NCBI GenBank assembly: GCA_902553145.1
Contig: CACDKD010000001.1
Span: 1 to 64,000, forward strand
DNA from: an uncultured Gammaproteobacteria bacterium
GTDB lineage: Bacteria; Pseudomonadota; Gammaproteobacteria; Steroidobacterales; UBA11654
DNA: 64,000 nucleotides
Direction: 5' to 3'
Part shown: piece by piece, positions 17,943 to 26,757 of the stretch
How the letters are laid out: each line of letters starts with the position of its first letter
Numbering within the stretch: the first letter of the stretch is position 1
Notes under the pieces: model-generated
Told to the model about the DNA's origin: nothing
The model's input: the letters and a program-made list of their open reading frames with translations, nothing else
Databases searched by the model: none
Program-made: the position numbers and the translations under genes

Positions 17943-18924
17943 GCTTTTTCTCTTCCAAATTGATAAAAGATCGGTCAGCACGATAACTGGAGCGAATCAA
18001 TGGTCCTGCAACCACTTCTTCAATTCCAATCTCACTGCCGATGACAGAATATTCTTTGAATTCATCGGGATGGATGTATTTTTTGACTGGGAGGTGGTGT
18101 TTGGTTGGACGCAGATATTGACCGAGCGTTAATATTTTGACCCCACTATTGCAGAGATCTTTCATTGTTTGGATAACCTCATGCTTTTGCTCTCCATGAC
18201 CAAGCATCATGCCGCTCTTGGTGACAAAACCTTTTTCACTGGAATGAGAAAGCATTCTTAGTGTTTGATCGTACCCCGCTCTAGGATCCCTGACGCTGCT
18301 TGTTAAGCGCTCAACTGTTTCAATATTCTGTGAAAAGACATCCAGGCCACTGCTTAAAAGAATGTCCAAATGATCTATATTCCCCTTAAAATCGGGAGAT
18401 AAGACCTCAATTATAAGGTCGGGTGACAATGTTTTTGAAGCATCAACGCAACGAGCGATATGAGAAGATCCTCCGTCTGAGAGATCGTCTCGATCTACAG
18501 AAGTTAAAACAACATACTCAAGTGACATAAATGCGATTGTGTCTGCAATATTCTTGGGCTCGTCTTCATCTAACCATCCATTTGGATTGCCTGTATCAAC
18601 AGCACAAAATTTACAGGCTCTCGTGCAAACATTTCCCATAACCATCAATGTAGCAGTCTTGTGGTTCCAGCACTCAGCAATATTCGGGCATTTGGACTCT
18701 TCGCATACGCTGCTCAAATTAAGTTTTTTAACTCTATTCTTTAAAGAAATAAAATTTTCGCCAGAAGGCATTGGGACTTTGAACCAATCGGGTTTTTTTA
18801 AACTCTTTTCGCCAGTGTATTCAACAGAAACCTTGATGCCGTCCTTGATGGCTTTTATGCCATTTTGATGACGGTATTTTTCGCCGCTGATAGGCTTGGG
18901 TGTATTATTATCCATAATGACCAT
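17935..18924 (-). CDS. lipA: Lipoyl synthase
   Basis: This 329-residue radical-SAM enzyme inserts sulfur into octanoyl groups to make lipoate on 2-oxoacid dehydrogenases and glycine cleavage H protein. The auxiliary cluster motif CEESKCPNIAEC (Cys74, 79, 85) and the radical SAM motif CTRACKFC (Cys100, 104, 107) are both intact. VVLTSVDRDDLSDGG and LTLGQYLRPTKHHLPV are family hallmarks. No lipB is next to it. It is divergent from the DUF192 gene and overlaps the M48 gene. ATG 18924 or 18915 could be the start. Confidence 0.96.
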   Translation of the reverse strand: MVIMDNNTPKPISGEKYRHQNGIKAIKDGIKVSVEYTGEKSLKKPDWFKVPMPSGENFISLKNRVKKLNLSSVCEESKCPNIAECWNHKTATLMVMGNVCTRACKFCAVDTGNPNGWLDEDEPKNIADTIAFMSLEYVVLTSVDRDDLSDGGSSHIARCVDASKTLSPDLIIEVLSPDFKGNIDHLDILLSSGLDVFSQNIETVERLTSSVRDPRAGYDQTLRMLSHSSEKGFVTKSGMMLGHGEQKHEVIQTMKDLCNSGVKILTLGQYLRPTKHHLPVKKYIHPDEFKEYSVIGSEIGIEEVVAGPLIRSSYRADRSFINLEEKKHA

Positions 18925-18974
18925 ATAAAAGAATTATAGTTGACTTTACAAACCCTGAACACATCAAAGAATAA

Positions 18975-19484
18975 ATGATCACAAGAAAACCACATTTTTA
19001 TATACTTATCATAATCCTCTGTTGTTCCTTTGTGTTCCCATTATCAACCTTCACAGCTAATGCAAGGACATTGGATGACCTCGAAGACTTGGAGAAAGGC
19101 ACTGTCTCAATAAAACTCAATTCAAATGAAAGCATAGAATTCAGTGTATTGATTGCTGAAACAAACAAAGACAGAAGGCAGGGTTTAATGCATATCGAGT
19201 TCATGGAAGAAAATCAGGGAATGTTATTTGTATTTAATCCTCCAAGAAGAGTCTCTATGTGGATGAGAAATACCCCAATGTCATTGGATATTCTATTCAT
19301 CGATAGAAATGGAAAAGTCATTAATATGGAAGAAAATACAACGCCTTATTCAACAAAAGCACTCTCATCTGGAGGCACCATTCGTTGGGTTTTAGAAATC
19401 AATGGCGGTCTGGCAAAAACAAAGGGTATCAAGACTGGCGATCTTGTTTTATTGGACTCTACAAAGGGCCGCGGCGAAGAATAG
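18975..19484 (+). CDS. DUF192 family exported protein
   Basis: This 169-residue protein has a signal peptide (hydrophobic from about residue 8 to 24). The DUF192 core reads RRQGLMHIEFMEENQGMLFV, then SMWMRNTPMSLDILFID and the ending GLAKTKGIKTGDLV. The domain is widespread in bacteria and archaea and of undefined function. Its 3' end overlaps the convergent YugP-type peptidase gene by 26 bases, so the two transcripts are complementary there. Confidence 0.88.
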   Translation: MITRKPHFYILIIILCCSFVFPLSTFTANARTLDDLEDLEKGTVSIKLNSNESIEFSVLIAETNKDRRQGLMHIEFMEENQGMLFVFNPPRRVSMWMRNTPMSLDILFIDRNGKVINMEENTTPYSTKALSSGGTIRWVLEINGGLAKTKGIKTGDLVLLDSTKGRGEE

Positions 19485-20151
19485 TCCACCATCTTGCAAT
19501 ATTCAGCAAACTCATTAACGATCCTGCCAAATAGGTCAATGCAGCAGCTCTGAGTATTTCTCTCGCTCTATCGGAATCGCCTTCTTTGAGAAAATCACTG
19601 CTCTCGAGCATTGGCATGGCTCTAGAAAAGCTTGCGTCCCATTCAGTCGGTAATGTAATCAAGTGGATTATTGAACTCATGCCGAGTGTCAAAAATCCGC
19701 CCAAGAACATAATCAAACCTGATTGCGGAATACGCGTTATAAGAGTGACAAAAGGTGCTGCCATAAGAATAAAAGCGCCAACCCTTTGTGCAGGTGCCAT
19801 AAGTTTCACAAGCTTAGTTCTCAATGAGAGTGGAAAATACTTTGTGGAGTCTTGGTGAGCATGTCCAACCTCATGAGCAGCAACTACAATCGATGTCAAA
19901 GACCCTGAATCCATCTTATCCTCGGTCAATCTTACAGTCTTAGAGATTGGATCGTAATGATCGCCTATTTCTGTAGATTCAACCTTCACATCCTTTAGAT
20001 TCAGTGCGTCCAAGAGTTTTCTCGCAAAATCTGAGCCAGTCATCAGGTATCTATCGCCGGGGTCATGATACTTCTTCAGGACCCTTTGTACCCAAATTGA
20101 TGGGAAAAATAGGAGCAAGAAAACGATCAAAAAAGTGATCAGATAGCCCAC
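19459..20151 (-). CDS. YugP-type membrane zinc metallopeptidase
   Basis: This 230-residue membrane protein has an N-terminal helix (LITFLIVFLLLFFP), the zinc motif AAHEVGHAHQD and two or three C-terminal helices (RVGAFILMAAPFVTLI, SGLIMFLGGFLTLG). It belongs to the Zn_peptidase_2 family with Bacillus YugP. PTEWDASFSRAMPML is a conserved segment after the helices. A GTG at 20151, 6 bases after the upstream stop, is the likely start. Its role in the cell is not known. Confidence 0.88.
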   Translation of the reverse strand: MGYLITFLIVFLLLFFPSIWVQRVLKKYHDPGDRYLMTGSDFARKLLDALNLKDVKVESTEIGDHYDPISKTVRLTEDKMDSGSLTSIVVAAHEVGHAHQDSTKYFPLSLRTKLVKLMAPAQRVGAFILMAAPFVTLITRIPQSGLIMFLGGFLTLGMSSIIHLITLPTEWDASFSRAMPMLESSDFLKEGDSDRAREILRAAALTYLAGSLMSLLNIARWWTILRRGPL

Positions 20152-20157
20152 GGAATA

Positions 20158-20727
20158 TTACTCTACTCTTTTGACCCTAACAGAGGAATTCAAGCCCTCA
20201 ACTTTGAGCATGTATGTATCGCTCACCCTGCTTCTTTTTATAGTAATTGAAGGATTGCTTATTTTAACTCTGAGAACTCCTGCACTGCTTTGTTGCCATA
20301 CTTGTCCATTCTCAAGATTAAATTTTGTGTAACCGTCCCATCCCTTGAATTCTCCCAATATTCTTGACTGTATACTGTCTCTTTCGTCTCGAATAATTAG
20401 ACCAAAGTTATCGTCTGATTTTGATGCCTGCGAAGTGTCATCATTAGCAACGACTTCTGTTTCAGCGTCATTTTCTTCTTTTTCATCATTTGTATTCTCA
20501 GAAGATCTTCCGAGTCTAGACAGCAGTCCTGTCCTTTCCCTGACCGGTTTTGCGCTTTGAACTTCAGGATTTTCAGTGATTCTGTCGTAGCATTGAAGTC
20601 TGATCAGAGAAACGGTGATTTCAGAGCATTCTTTTAGTTTTTGCTCAAGTGTTTGTCCGTATAATTGAGTGTTAAATACGGCTGAAAATACAAGTAAAAA
20701 TATACTTAAAATTTTGTTTGCTTTCAT
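20158..20727 (-). CDS. Exported protein of unknown function (cysteine-pair N-terminal motif)
   Basis: This 189-residue protein has a signal peptide (MKANKILSIFLLVFSAVFNT). The mature start LEQKLKECSEITVSLIRLQC followed by YDR resembles a segment found in many proteobacterial envelope proteins (including TagO-like ones) and has two cysteines that could pair. A low-complexity acidic and serine-rich middle (about 70-105) follows. The C-terminal domain reads GWDGYTKFNLENGQVWQQ and ends basic. It lies 6 bases upstream of the YugP-type gene, so the two probably share a transcript. Function cannot be assigned. Confidence 0.75.
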   Translation of the reverse strand: MKANKILSIFLLVFSAVFNTQLYGQTLEQKLKECSEITVSLIRLQCYDRITENPEVQSAKPVRERTGLLSRLGRSSENTNDEKEENDAETEVVANDDTSQASKSDDNFGLIIRDERDSIQSRILGEFKGWDGYTKFNLENGQVWQQSSAGVLRVKISNPSITIKRSRVSDTYMLKVEGLNSSVRVKRVE

Positions 20728-21051
20728 TTAAATCCCTGGGATTGATTCAGATATCAATCATACATTTACTGATTTAACCTTGAAAGGAAAATAAACAAGG
20801 AGAAGGGATATATTTCAAAGAATTTTGGTTTATTTGTTGTTTTTATGCGACAGATATTAATATTATTCTTATATATCAGTAACTTATAACAATACTTTTA
20901 TATAAAATAAATCATTTATTTCTTGCTTAACTCCTTTGAATACCGGAAAATACTATCATATTTACGTTTAGGGGGACGTGTCTATCCTTATAGCTGCTCT
21001 CGCCCTAAACAAAATATTTAATTAACTCAATAAAAATAAGAGAGGAACTAA
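20728..21051. promoter_or_regulatory. Divergent intergenic region and structured leader of the TonB receptor gene
   Basis: These 324 AT-rich bases carry no gene. An inverted repeat with 8-base arms (GTTTAGGG at 20966-20973, CCCTAAAC at 21003-21010; 29-base loop) precedes the receptor gene. A TATCAT at 20954-20959 could be a -10 box, which would put the transcript start at or near the left arm. The ribosome binding site is AGAGGA at 21041-21046. The leader does not look like a cobalamin riboswitch. Promoter calls are tentative. Confidence 0.4.
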
Positions 21052-23757
21052 ATGAATACTTCTTTATTTGAAAGAGCTAAGTATCTGTTCATCACTTTGA
21101 GTGCTGTTGCTGTGGTTTTTGCCATTCCAACATGGGCTCAGGATGAGGACGAAGATGCTGCTGAGCTCGGAAAAATCGAAGTCACGGGTTCTCGGTTGAA
21201 TCAAACAGATATTGAAACTGCACAGCCAGTTACAGTTATCTCAAGAGAGCAAATCGAGTTATCGGGCTTCGCAACTGTAGCCGAGGTACTCCAAAACACT
21301 CCTTACAACTCATTTGGGTCATTCAGAGAAACTTCTGGATATGCAAATGGTCAGGCTAGTGTTAACGAAATCTCGCTCAGAGGCTTAGGGTCTCAAAGAA
21401 CATTGGTTCTGCTGGATGGAAGACGAATTGCTTCTACTGGTGGATCTGGTGGCGCGGCTCAAAACCTAAACCAAATCCCATCTGCGATTATCGATCGAAT
21501 CGAAATTCTGCGTGACGGTGCATCTGCGGTTTATGGTTCTGACGCAATCGCTGGTGTTGTAAACATCATCACTCGTAAGGACTTTGATGGAATGGATATT
21601 TCTGTAACATCAGGTTCTACTGAAGTTGGTGGCGGTGATTACACTAGAGCGAACATTACTGGTGGTGTTTCTAATTCAAAAGGAAACATCTACTATACGT
21701 TCCAGCACTACGATCGAAGACCTCAATACTATAACGAAATTCCTTATGCGAGCCATGCAAGTAATTACGATTACTTCAGCTCGTTTGGTTATCCAGGTGC
21801 TGCGATCTCAGAGCTTGGCATCATAGTGGATCCAAGATGTCCTGAAGCGAACGTAGGTTCAAGTAGAGACAATGGATCAAATACCAACTCAACCTTTCCG
21901 AATTCTTACTACTGGGCTGGTCCTGGTTTAGACACTGGTTTAGGACGATGCGGCTATGACTTTGCACAAGACATTATGTCGATTCCAAGAGCTAAGCGAA
22001 ATGCTTTCCTCATGAAAGGCTCGTATGATCTTTCGCCTGATGTAACTATGAATACTGTAGTGATGTTCTCGCAACTTGAAGGTGATTCAAGATTCGCAGG
22101 AACTCCAATTACTGCTCCATTCCCACAAATACCAGCTGGTAGTCCAAATCATCCTATGATTGCATACGGATATGATTGTACGCTTGATGGTTCAGGTACT
22201 GGAACAGCTCCAACTGAAGCAGGTTGTGGAACTGCAACATTACTATTAAGATCTGTCCCGAACGGATATCGTGACAACACTGTTACAGAAAACATCACTG
22301 ACGTAAGAGTCGGTTTTGAAGGTGTTGCAGATATGATGGGTGGAATGGAATGGGAACTAAATGTTCAAACAACTATCAATGATATTGATAACCAAACCAT
22401 TAACTTGGTGAACAAGTCTCTCCTTCAAGCAGGTCTAGATGCTGGTACTGTTGACCCTTGGGGTATCAACAGCACTTTGGATGAAGTTGCAGCTCAAATG
22501 CTGGCCTTTAACCACACTGGTCTTTATCAAGCTGACCTTAAAACCACAATGGGAGACTTAATTGTTAAGTTTGACGTTGGTGAGTTGGCTGGTGGTGCCA
22601 TTGGTATGGTCTTGGGTGCTGAGTACTCGCATTCTTCATTCGATCAATTGAATGATCCAGAGTCTAATGCATTCCTAATTGCCGGTTCTGCCGGTGGTGA
22701 TAACATCAATGCCGAAAGAGCAAGAAAATCTGCATTCTTTGAGATTGGTCTTCCATTCACAGAGCAAATCAGAGTCAGCATGGCTGGTCGTTACGACGAT
22801 TACAGCACACAAGGTGTTGGCAGTAACTTCTCGCCATCAGTAAACTTTGAATACAGACCAGCTAGCTGGGTACTGTTGAGAGGTACTTATGGTGAAGGGT
22901 TCAGAGCTCCTGCATTTGATGAGTTGTTTGGTAACCGTTCAGAAAGCTTCCCTTCAGGGATTGACTTAGTGGGTTGTGCAAATGGTGTTGCTGTTTGTAC
23001 TTCTACTCAGTACAGAGCTTTCTTTGGTGGTAACCCAGACTTAGGACCAGAGGAATCTGAGCATTACACTTTTGGTGCTGTGCTTTCTCCACTGCCTGAG
23101 TTAACAATTCAGTTGAACGTTTGGCACACTGAGTTTGAAGGACTGATTACAACTTCAACTTTGAACAGAGAGTTCCAAGCTGAAGCGAACGGAGAAACAA
23201 ACTATGTCACGCGTTGTACTGCAAGTGACCAATGTCAAGAAGGTACTGTTAACTTCGTTTCATTGACCTCTAATAACTACAAAGGGGTAGAAATGGAAGG
23301 TATCGACTTAGATGTTAACTATGTCATGGACACGGACAACATGGGTCGTTTCGACATGGGCTTGAATGCCGCTAAGATCACTAAATACGTTTACCAACGT
23401 TTTGCCTCTGATGCTGTAATCAGCAACGAAGGCTATATTGGATTGCCTGATACTAGGATCAATCCATACATGACTTGGGGTAAAGGTGATTGGGCAGTTG
23501 GCCTAACTGGTTATAATTTGTCAAGCCAAGAAGCTGTTTTTGGCACCACTACATATGAAGTGGATGACCACATGACCTTTAACCTAAGGGTTAGCTATCA
23601 GCTTCCTTGGGATGCGTCTGTTTCTATCGGTGCAATCAACGTAACTGACGAAGAACCAGAGCAAAACTCTGACTGGTATGGTTGGGAACCATTTGACTTC
23701 ACCTTGTATGATACAAGAGGAAGAACGGTTTACATTACCTACGAGCAGAGCCTCTAA
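21052..23757 (+). CDS. TonB-dependent outer-membrane receptor
   Basis: This 901-residue protein has a signal peptide (cleavage near PTWAQ). A plug domain follows (KIEVTGSRLNQTDIETAQPV; ISLRGLGSQRTLVLLDGRR; IDRIEILRDGASAVYGSDAI; GVVNIITRK). The remainder is a long beta-barrel with many aromatic strands and a TonB-receptor C-terminus (YDTRGRTVYITYEQSL). Four pairs of close cysteines in extracellular-loop regions suggest disulfides. It imports an unknown large nutrient such as an oligosaccharide, peptide or chelate using TonB energy. It stands alone with its own leader and a strong terminator. A Sel1 protein and S9 peptidase downstream hint at, but do not prove, peptide use. Confidence 0.95.
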   Translation: MNTSLFERAKYLFITLSAVAVVFAIPTWAQDEDEDAAELGKIEVTGSRLNQTDIETAQPVTVISREQIELSGFATVAEVLQNTPYNSFGSFRETSGYANGQASVNEISLRGLGSQRTLVLLDGRRIASTGGSGGAAQNLNQIPSAIIDRIEILRDGASAVYGSDAIAGVVNIITRKDFDGMDISVTSGSTEVGGGDYTRANITGGVSNSKGNIYYTFQHYDRRPQYYNEIPYASHASNYDYFSSFGYPGAAISELGIIVDPRCPEANVGSSRDNGSNTNSTFPNSYYWAGPGLDTGLGRCGYDFAQDIMSIPRAKRNAFLMKGSYDLSPDVTMNTVVMFSQLEGDSRFAGTPITAPFPQIPAGSPNHPMIAYGYDCTLDGSGTGTAPTEAGCGTATLLLRSVPNGYRDNTVTENITDVRVGFEGVADMMGGMEWELNVQTTINDIDNQTINLVNKSLLQAGLDAGTVDPWGINSTLDEVAAQMLAFNHTGLYQADLKTTMGDLIVKFDVGELAGGAIGMVLGAEYSHSSFDQLNDPESNAFLIAGSAGGDNINAERARKSAFFEIGLPFTEQIRVSMAGRYDDYSTQGVGSNFSPSVNFEYRPASWVLLRGTYGEGFRAPAFDELFGNRSESFPSGIDLVGCANGVAVCTSTQYRAFFGGNPDLGPEESEHYTFGAVLSPLPELTIQLNVWHTEFEGLITTSTLNREFQAEANGETNYVTRCTASDQCQEGTVNFVSLTSNNYKGVEMEGIDLDVNYVMDTDNMGRFDMGLNAAKITKYVYQRFASDAVISNEGYIGLPDTRINPYMTWGKGDWAVGLTGYNLSSQEAVFGTTTYEVDDHMTFNLRVSYQLPWDASVSIGAINVTDEEPEQNSDWYGWEPFDFTLYDTRGRTVYITYEQSL

Positions 23758-23781
23758 TCTAAGAGTTAGTTAGATAAAATT

Positions 23782-23811
23782 AGAGCGGACTTCGGTCCGC
23801 TCTTTTTTTTT
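23782..23811 (+). terminator. Rho-independent terminator of the TonB receptor gene
   Basis: A perfect 9-bp stem (AGAGCGGAC / GTCCGCTCT) with a TTCG tetraloop is followed by nine Ts. It starts 25 bases after the receptor stop codon and is the clearest terminator in the window. Confidence 0.96.
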
Positions 23812-23817
23812 ATTTGA

Positions 23818-24642
23818 TTATTGAATGGTTAGTTTCAGCTCTTCTGCTAGGGCTTCGCTTTTTCGAATTTGCTTGATGCTCAAACGTTTTTTTAGATCTT
23901 TAAGTAATTGCTTTGCATAACCGACAGCAAAAATATGCCCGAAAGACCTCCCTTCCAGTACATACTCGCATTGAGGATCGTCACGATTTAGATTCTCCTG
24001 TCTATCTTCGTAGTCTTTTCTGTAGCTTCTGAACTCCTGATCGGTAATTTTTTCAGCAGCTATCGACAACCAAGCATATGCGTATACAAGATTTTTCTTC
24101 ACACCTCTTGCATCTCGATAGGCCATTCCAAGACCAACCTGTGATCGAGTATGATCTCGAAGCGAAGCTTGTTGGTAGTACTCAAAAGCTTTTTCTTGAT
24201 CTTTTCTTACGCCAGAACCGTATCGATATAATCTTGCTAATCCATTGACCCCATCCAAATCATCCTTGGCAGCAGCCTTCTCATACCACGTCTTTGCTTT
24301 TCTAGCATTCATCGGTGCTACCTCACCAGCCATATATATTTCTGCCATGGCAACCTCTGCATCTGTATCGCCCTGATTTGCTGCGGTCTCCATCCATTCA
24401 AATGCTTTTTTATAATTTCTTCTGAAATCTCCATAGAGCGTTGAAGAATATAAACGGCTGAGAGCAATTTGTGCTTTGGGATCACCCGTTTCCGCAGCCA
24501 ATGAACAAACAGCAATTGCGTCTACACATTGGTTGTCTCTTATCAATTCTTCACAACTTTCTTGGCCTGCAAGCGGTTGGAAAAATGACAATAATATTAT
24601 TGGTAAAAAATATGCCCTATTCAAAAATCTGGAAAGTTTCAT
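23818..24642 (-). CDS. Sel1-repeat exported protein
   Basis: This 274-residue protein has a signal peptide (ends near FQPLAGQ). It carries a run of Sel1-like TPR repeats, recognisable as DPKAQIALSRLY, DTDAEVAMAEIYMAG, DLDGVNGLARLYRYGSGV and TRSQVGLGMAYRDARGVKK. Each ends with an A-W/E-Y segment. Such repeats mediate protein-protein contacts, often at the envelope. It is convergent with the TonB receptor gene behind the terminator and divergent from the S9 peptidase gene. A specific partner is not visible. Confidence 0.9.
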   Translation of the reverse strand: MKLSRFLNRAYFLPIILLSFFQPLAGQESCEELIRDNQCVDAIAVCSLAAETGDPKAQIALSRLYSSTLYGDFRRNYKKAFEWMETAANQGDTDAEVAMAEIYMAGEVAPMNARKAKTWYEKAAAKDDLDGVNGLARLYRYGSGVRKDQEKAFEYYQQASLRDHTRSQVGLGMAYRDARGVKKNLVYAYAWLSIAAEKITDQEFRSYRKDYEDRQENLNRDDPQCEYVLEGRSFGHIFAVGYAKQLLKDLKKRLSIKQIRKSEALAEELKLTIQ

Positions 24643-24707
24643 GCTAATATGTTTTGTCTAAATCTAATTGAAGATCAAATTAAATTATTTTTTTAAGGAT
24701 TATACAA

Positions 24708-26750
24708 ATGAAAAAGATACTCCCTGTCTTAGCCATTGTTCTGTCGTTTAACGCATTGGCAGTAGAAAAATTTCCAGTTGAACATTTCTTTAAGGAACCG
24801 CTAATGTTGGCTCCTACGCTGTCTCCAGACGGTGAATATTTGGCTGCTTTAACGCCTTATAATGTCAATCGTGAAACGAATAATCGATGCAAAAATAGGC
24901 CTTTTGGACAAAAAAATAGCAAGGGTGAAGTTCACTTTTGCGACGTTGCAAGAAGAAACATTACAGTCATCCACATCGCTGATAAAAACAAAGATTGCCA
25001 AGCAGGAAATTATGCCGCATGTCCAAGCACTCGTGTGACTCAACTTCGAGGACAAAATGTAAGCGGCTTCTTCTGGGTCAACAATGAGCGTATTCTTTTC
25101 ACCACCGGTGGAGACCAGCTCAATGGCATCAGAGGAGCAATTGACAGTATCGGTCTGTATGCTGTAAACAAAGATGGCAGTAAGCCAACTCAATTGGTAA
25201 AACCTGAGGATGCGCTCACAAGTAAGCTCATTCAAACGATACCGCTTAATCGGTTAAATGATGATCCAGATCACATTCTTGTAATGAGAAACGATCGCAA
25301 GCGATACATCATGGACGTTTACAGAATGAACGTCTATAACGGCAAGTTTTTCAGGCAAATTACTTCTCCAGGCCCGGTAATTAGTTGGGCAACGGATCGC
25401 GATGGTGTCCTGAGACTGGCCACTCTTCAAGATGAGGAGTCACTCTCGTATGAGACAAAGATTATTTATAGAGATAGTGAAAACGAAGAATTTAGAGAAA
25501 TTGATCGTTTTGAAGGTTTGCAAAATGGTTGGGGAGCCATTGGGTGGGATGAGAACCAAGAAAAGGTCTACGTCACATCAAACCTTGGAAGAGACACTTA
25601 TGCGATCGGACTGCTTGATCCAAACACAGGAGACATAGAGGATGTATTTGAAGCCGAGGGCGCAGAAGTTACAAACATGGGTTTCACTGATGACGGGGAA
25701 CCAATCACGGTAGTCTATAGAGATATAAACACCAAGCCTCAAAGACACTACGTCAATGACAAATGGAAAAACATCATTGAAATGCTCGAAGGGGCTCTGC
25801 AAACAGACTATGTCGGTATTGCCTCAATGTCTGACGATGAAATGAAAATGGTCTTATCCGTAGGCAGTGATACAAATCCCGGGGATTACTATCTCTATGA
25901 TCGTGGTGAAAACAGTCTTGCTTATCTTGGGTCAGTGAGACCTTGGATTGATCCAAAAACCATGGCGCCTATGAAACCGTTCTCATTTGAAGCAAGAGAT
26001 GGGGAAACCATTTATGGATTCTTAACCGTCCCAGTGGATGACAATGGCAAAGATTTGCCTCTGATCCTAAACCCACACGGTGGTCCATTTGGAATACAAG
26101 ATGTTTGGCGTTTTAATGCTGAAACTCAGTTTTTTGCCAATCAAGGCTATGCCGTGATGCAAGTAAACTTTAGGGGTTCAGGTGGGTATGGAAAACGATA
26201 CGAGAGAATTGGATACAAGCGTTGGGGTCTAGAAATGCAGGACGATCTCACTGATGCAGTTCAATGGGCTGTGTCCGAGGGGATTGCAGATCCAGATCAC
26301 GTATGCATCTACGGAGCCAGTTACGGTGGATATGCAACCATGGCAGGCATCACACTCACCCCAGAACTTTATAGCTGTGCGGTGAACTACGTAGGAATCT
26401 GGGATCTAGAAATGCTCTATCGACAGGATGGAAGATGGGATTCGAGACTCGGTCGATGGTTCAGAGACCATGTGATCGATGTTGAGAAAGACGAAGCTCA
26501 GATTAAAAAAACATCGCCTAGATATCACATCGATAAGATTCAGGCGCCGCTATTCATTGTTCACGGAAGAAGAGATTACAACGTTCGAATAGAACAGGCC
26601 GAAACTCTGATGGAAGCTCTTGATGAGAAAGGCATTCCCTATGAATCTTTAATCAAAAGAGAAGAGGGGCACGGCTTCACTCTGTATGAGAATAATGTTG
26701 AGCTTTATACAAGGATGCAGGCTTTCTTTAAGGAACATTTAGCGAAGTAG
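24708..26750 (+). CDS. S9-family prolyl oligopeptidase-like peptidase
   Basis: This 680-residue exported serine peptidase has a signal peptide MKKILPVLAIVLSFNALA. Residues 30 to about 420 form a beta-propeller-type domain, and the C-terminal alpha/beta hydrolase domain follows. The nucleophile is Ser538 in GASYGGYATM, with Asp623 in FIVHGRRD and His655 in REEGHGF. LILNPHGGPFG and QVNFRGSGGYG are family hallmarks. It would cut short peptides in the periplasm. ATG lies after an AAGGAT site 24695-24700. It is convergent with the flavoprotein gene. Confidence 0.95.
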   Translation: MKKILPVLAIVLSFNALAVEKFPVEHFFKEPLMLAPTLSPDGEYLAALTPYNVNRETNNRCKNRPFGQKNSKGEVHFCDVARRNITVIHIADKNKDCQAGNYAACPSTRVTQLRGQNVSGFFWVNNERILFTTGGDQLNGIRGAIDSIGLYAVNKDGSKPTQLVKPEDALTSKLIQTIPLNRLNDDPDHILVMRNDRKRYIMDVYRMNVYNGKFFRQITSPGPVISWATDRDGVLRLATLQDEESLSYETKIIYRDSENEEFREIDRFEGLQNGWGAIGWDENQEKVYVTSNLGRDTYAIGLLDPNTGDIEDVFEAEGAEVTNMGFTDDGEPITVVYRDINTKPQRHYVNDKWKNIIEMLEGALQTDYVGIASMSDDEMKMVLSVGSDTNPGDYYLYDRGENSLAYLGSVRPWIDPKTMAPMKPFSFEARDGETIYGFLTVPVDDNGKDLPLILNPHGGPFGIQDVWRFNAETQFFANQGYAVMQVNFRGSGGYGKRYERIGYKRWGLEMQDDLTDAVQWAVSEGIADPDHVCIYGASYGGYATMAGITLTPELYSCAVNYVGIWDLEMLYRQDGRWDSRLGRWFRDHVIDVEKDEAQIKKTSPRYHIDKIQAPLFIVHGRRDYNVRIEQAETLMEALDEKGIPYESLIKREEGHGFTLYENNVELYTRMQAFFKEHLAK

Positions 26751-26757
26751 TTAAATT

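Noticed and set aside
20728..21051. Cobalamin or other riboswitch upstream of the TonB receptor
   Set aside because: The leader lacks the conserved B12-box and multi-helix layout; only one simple inverted repeat is present.
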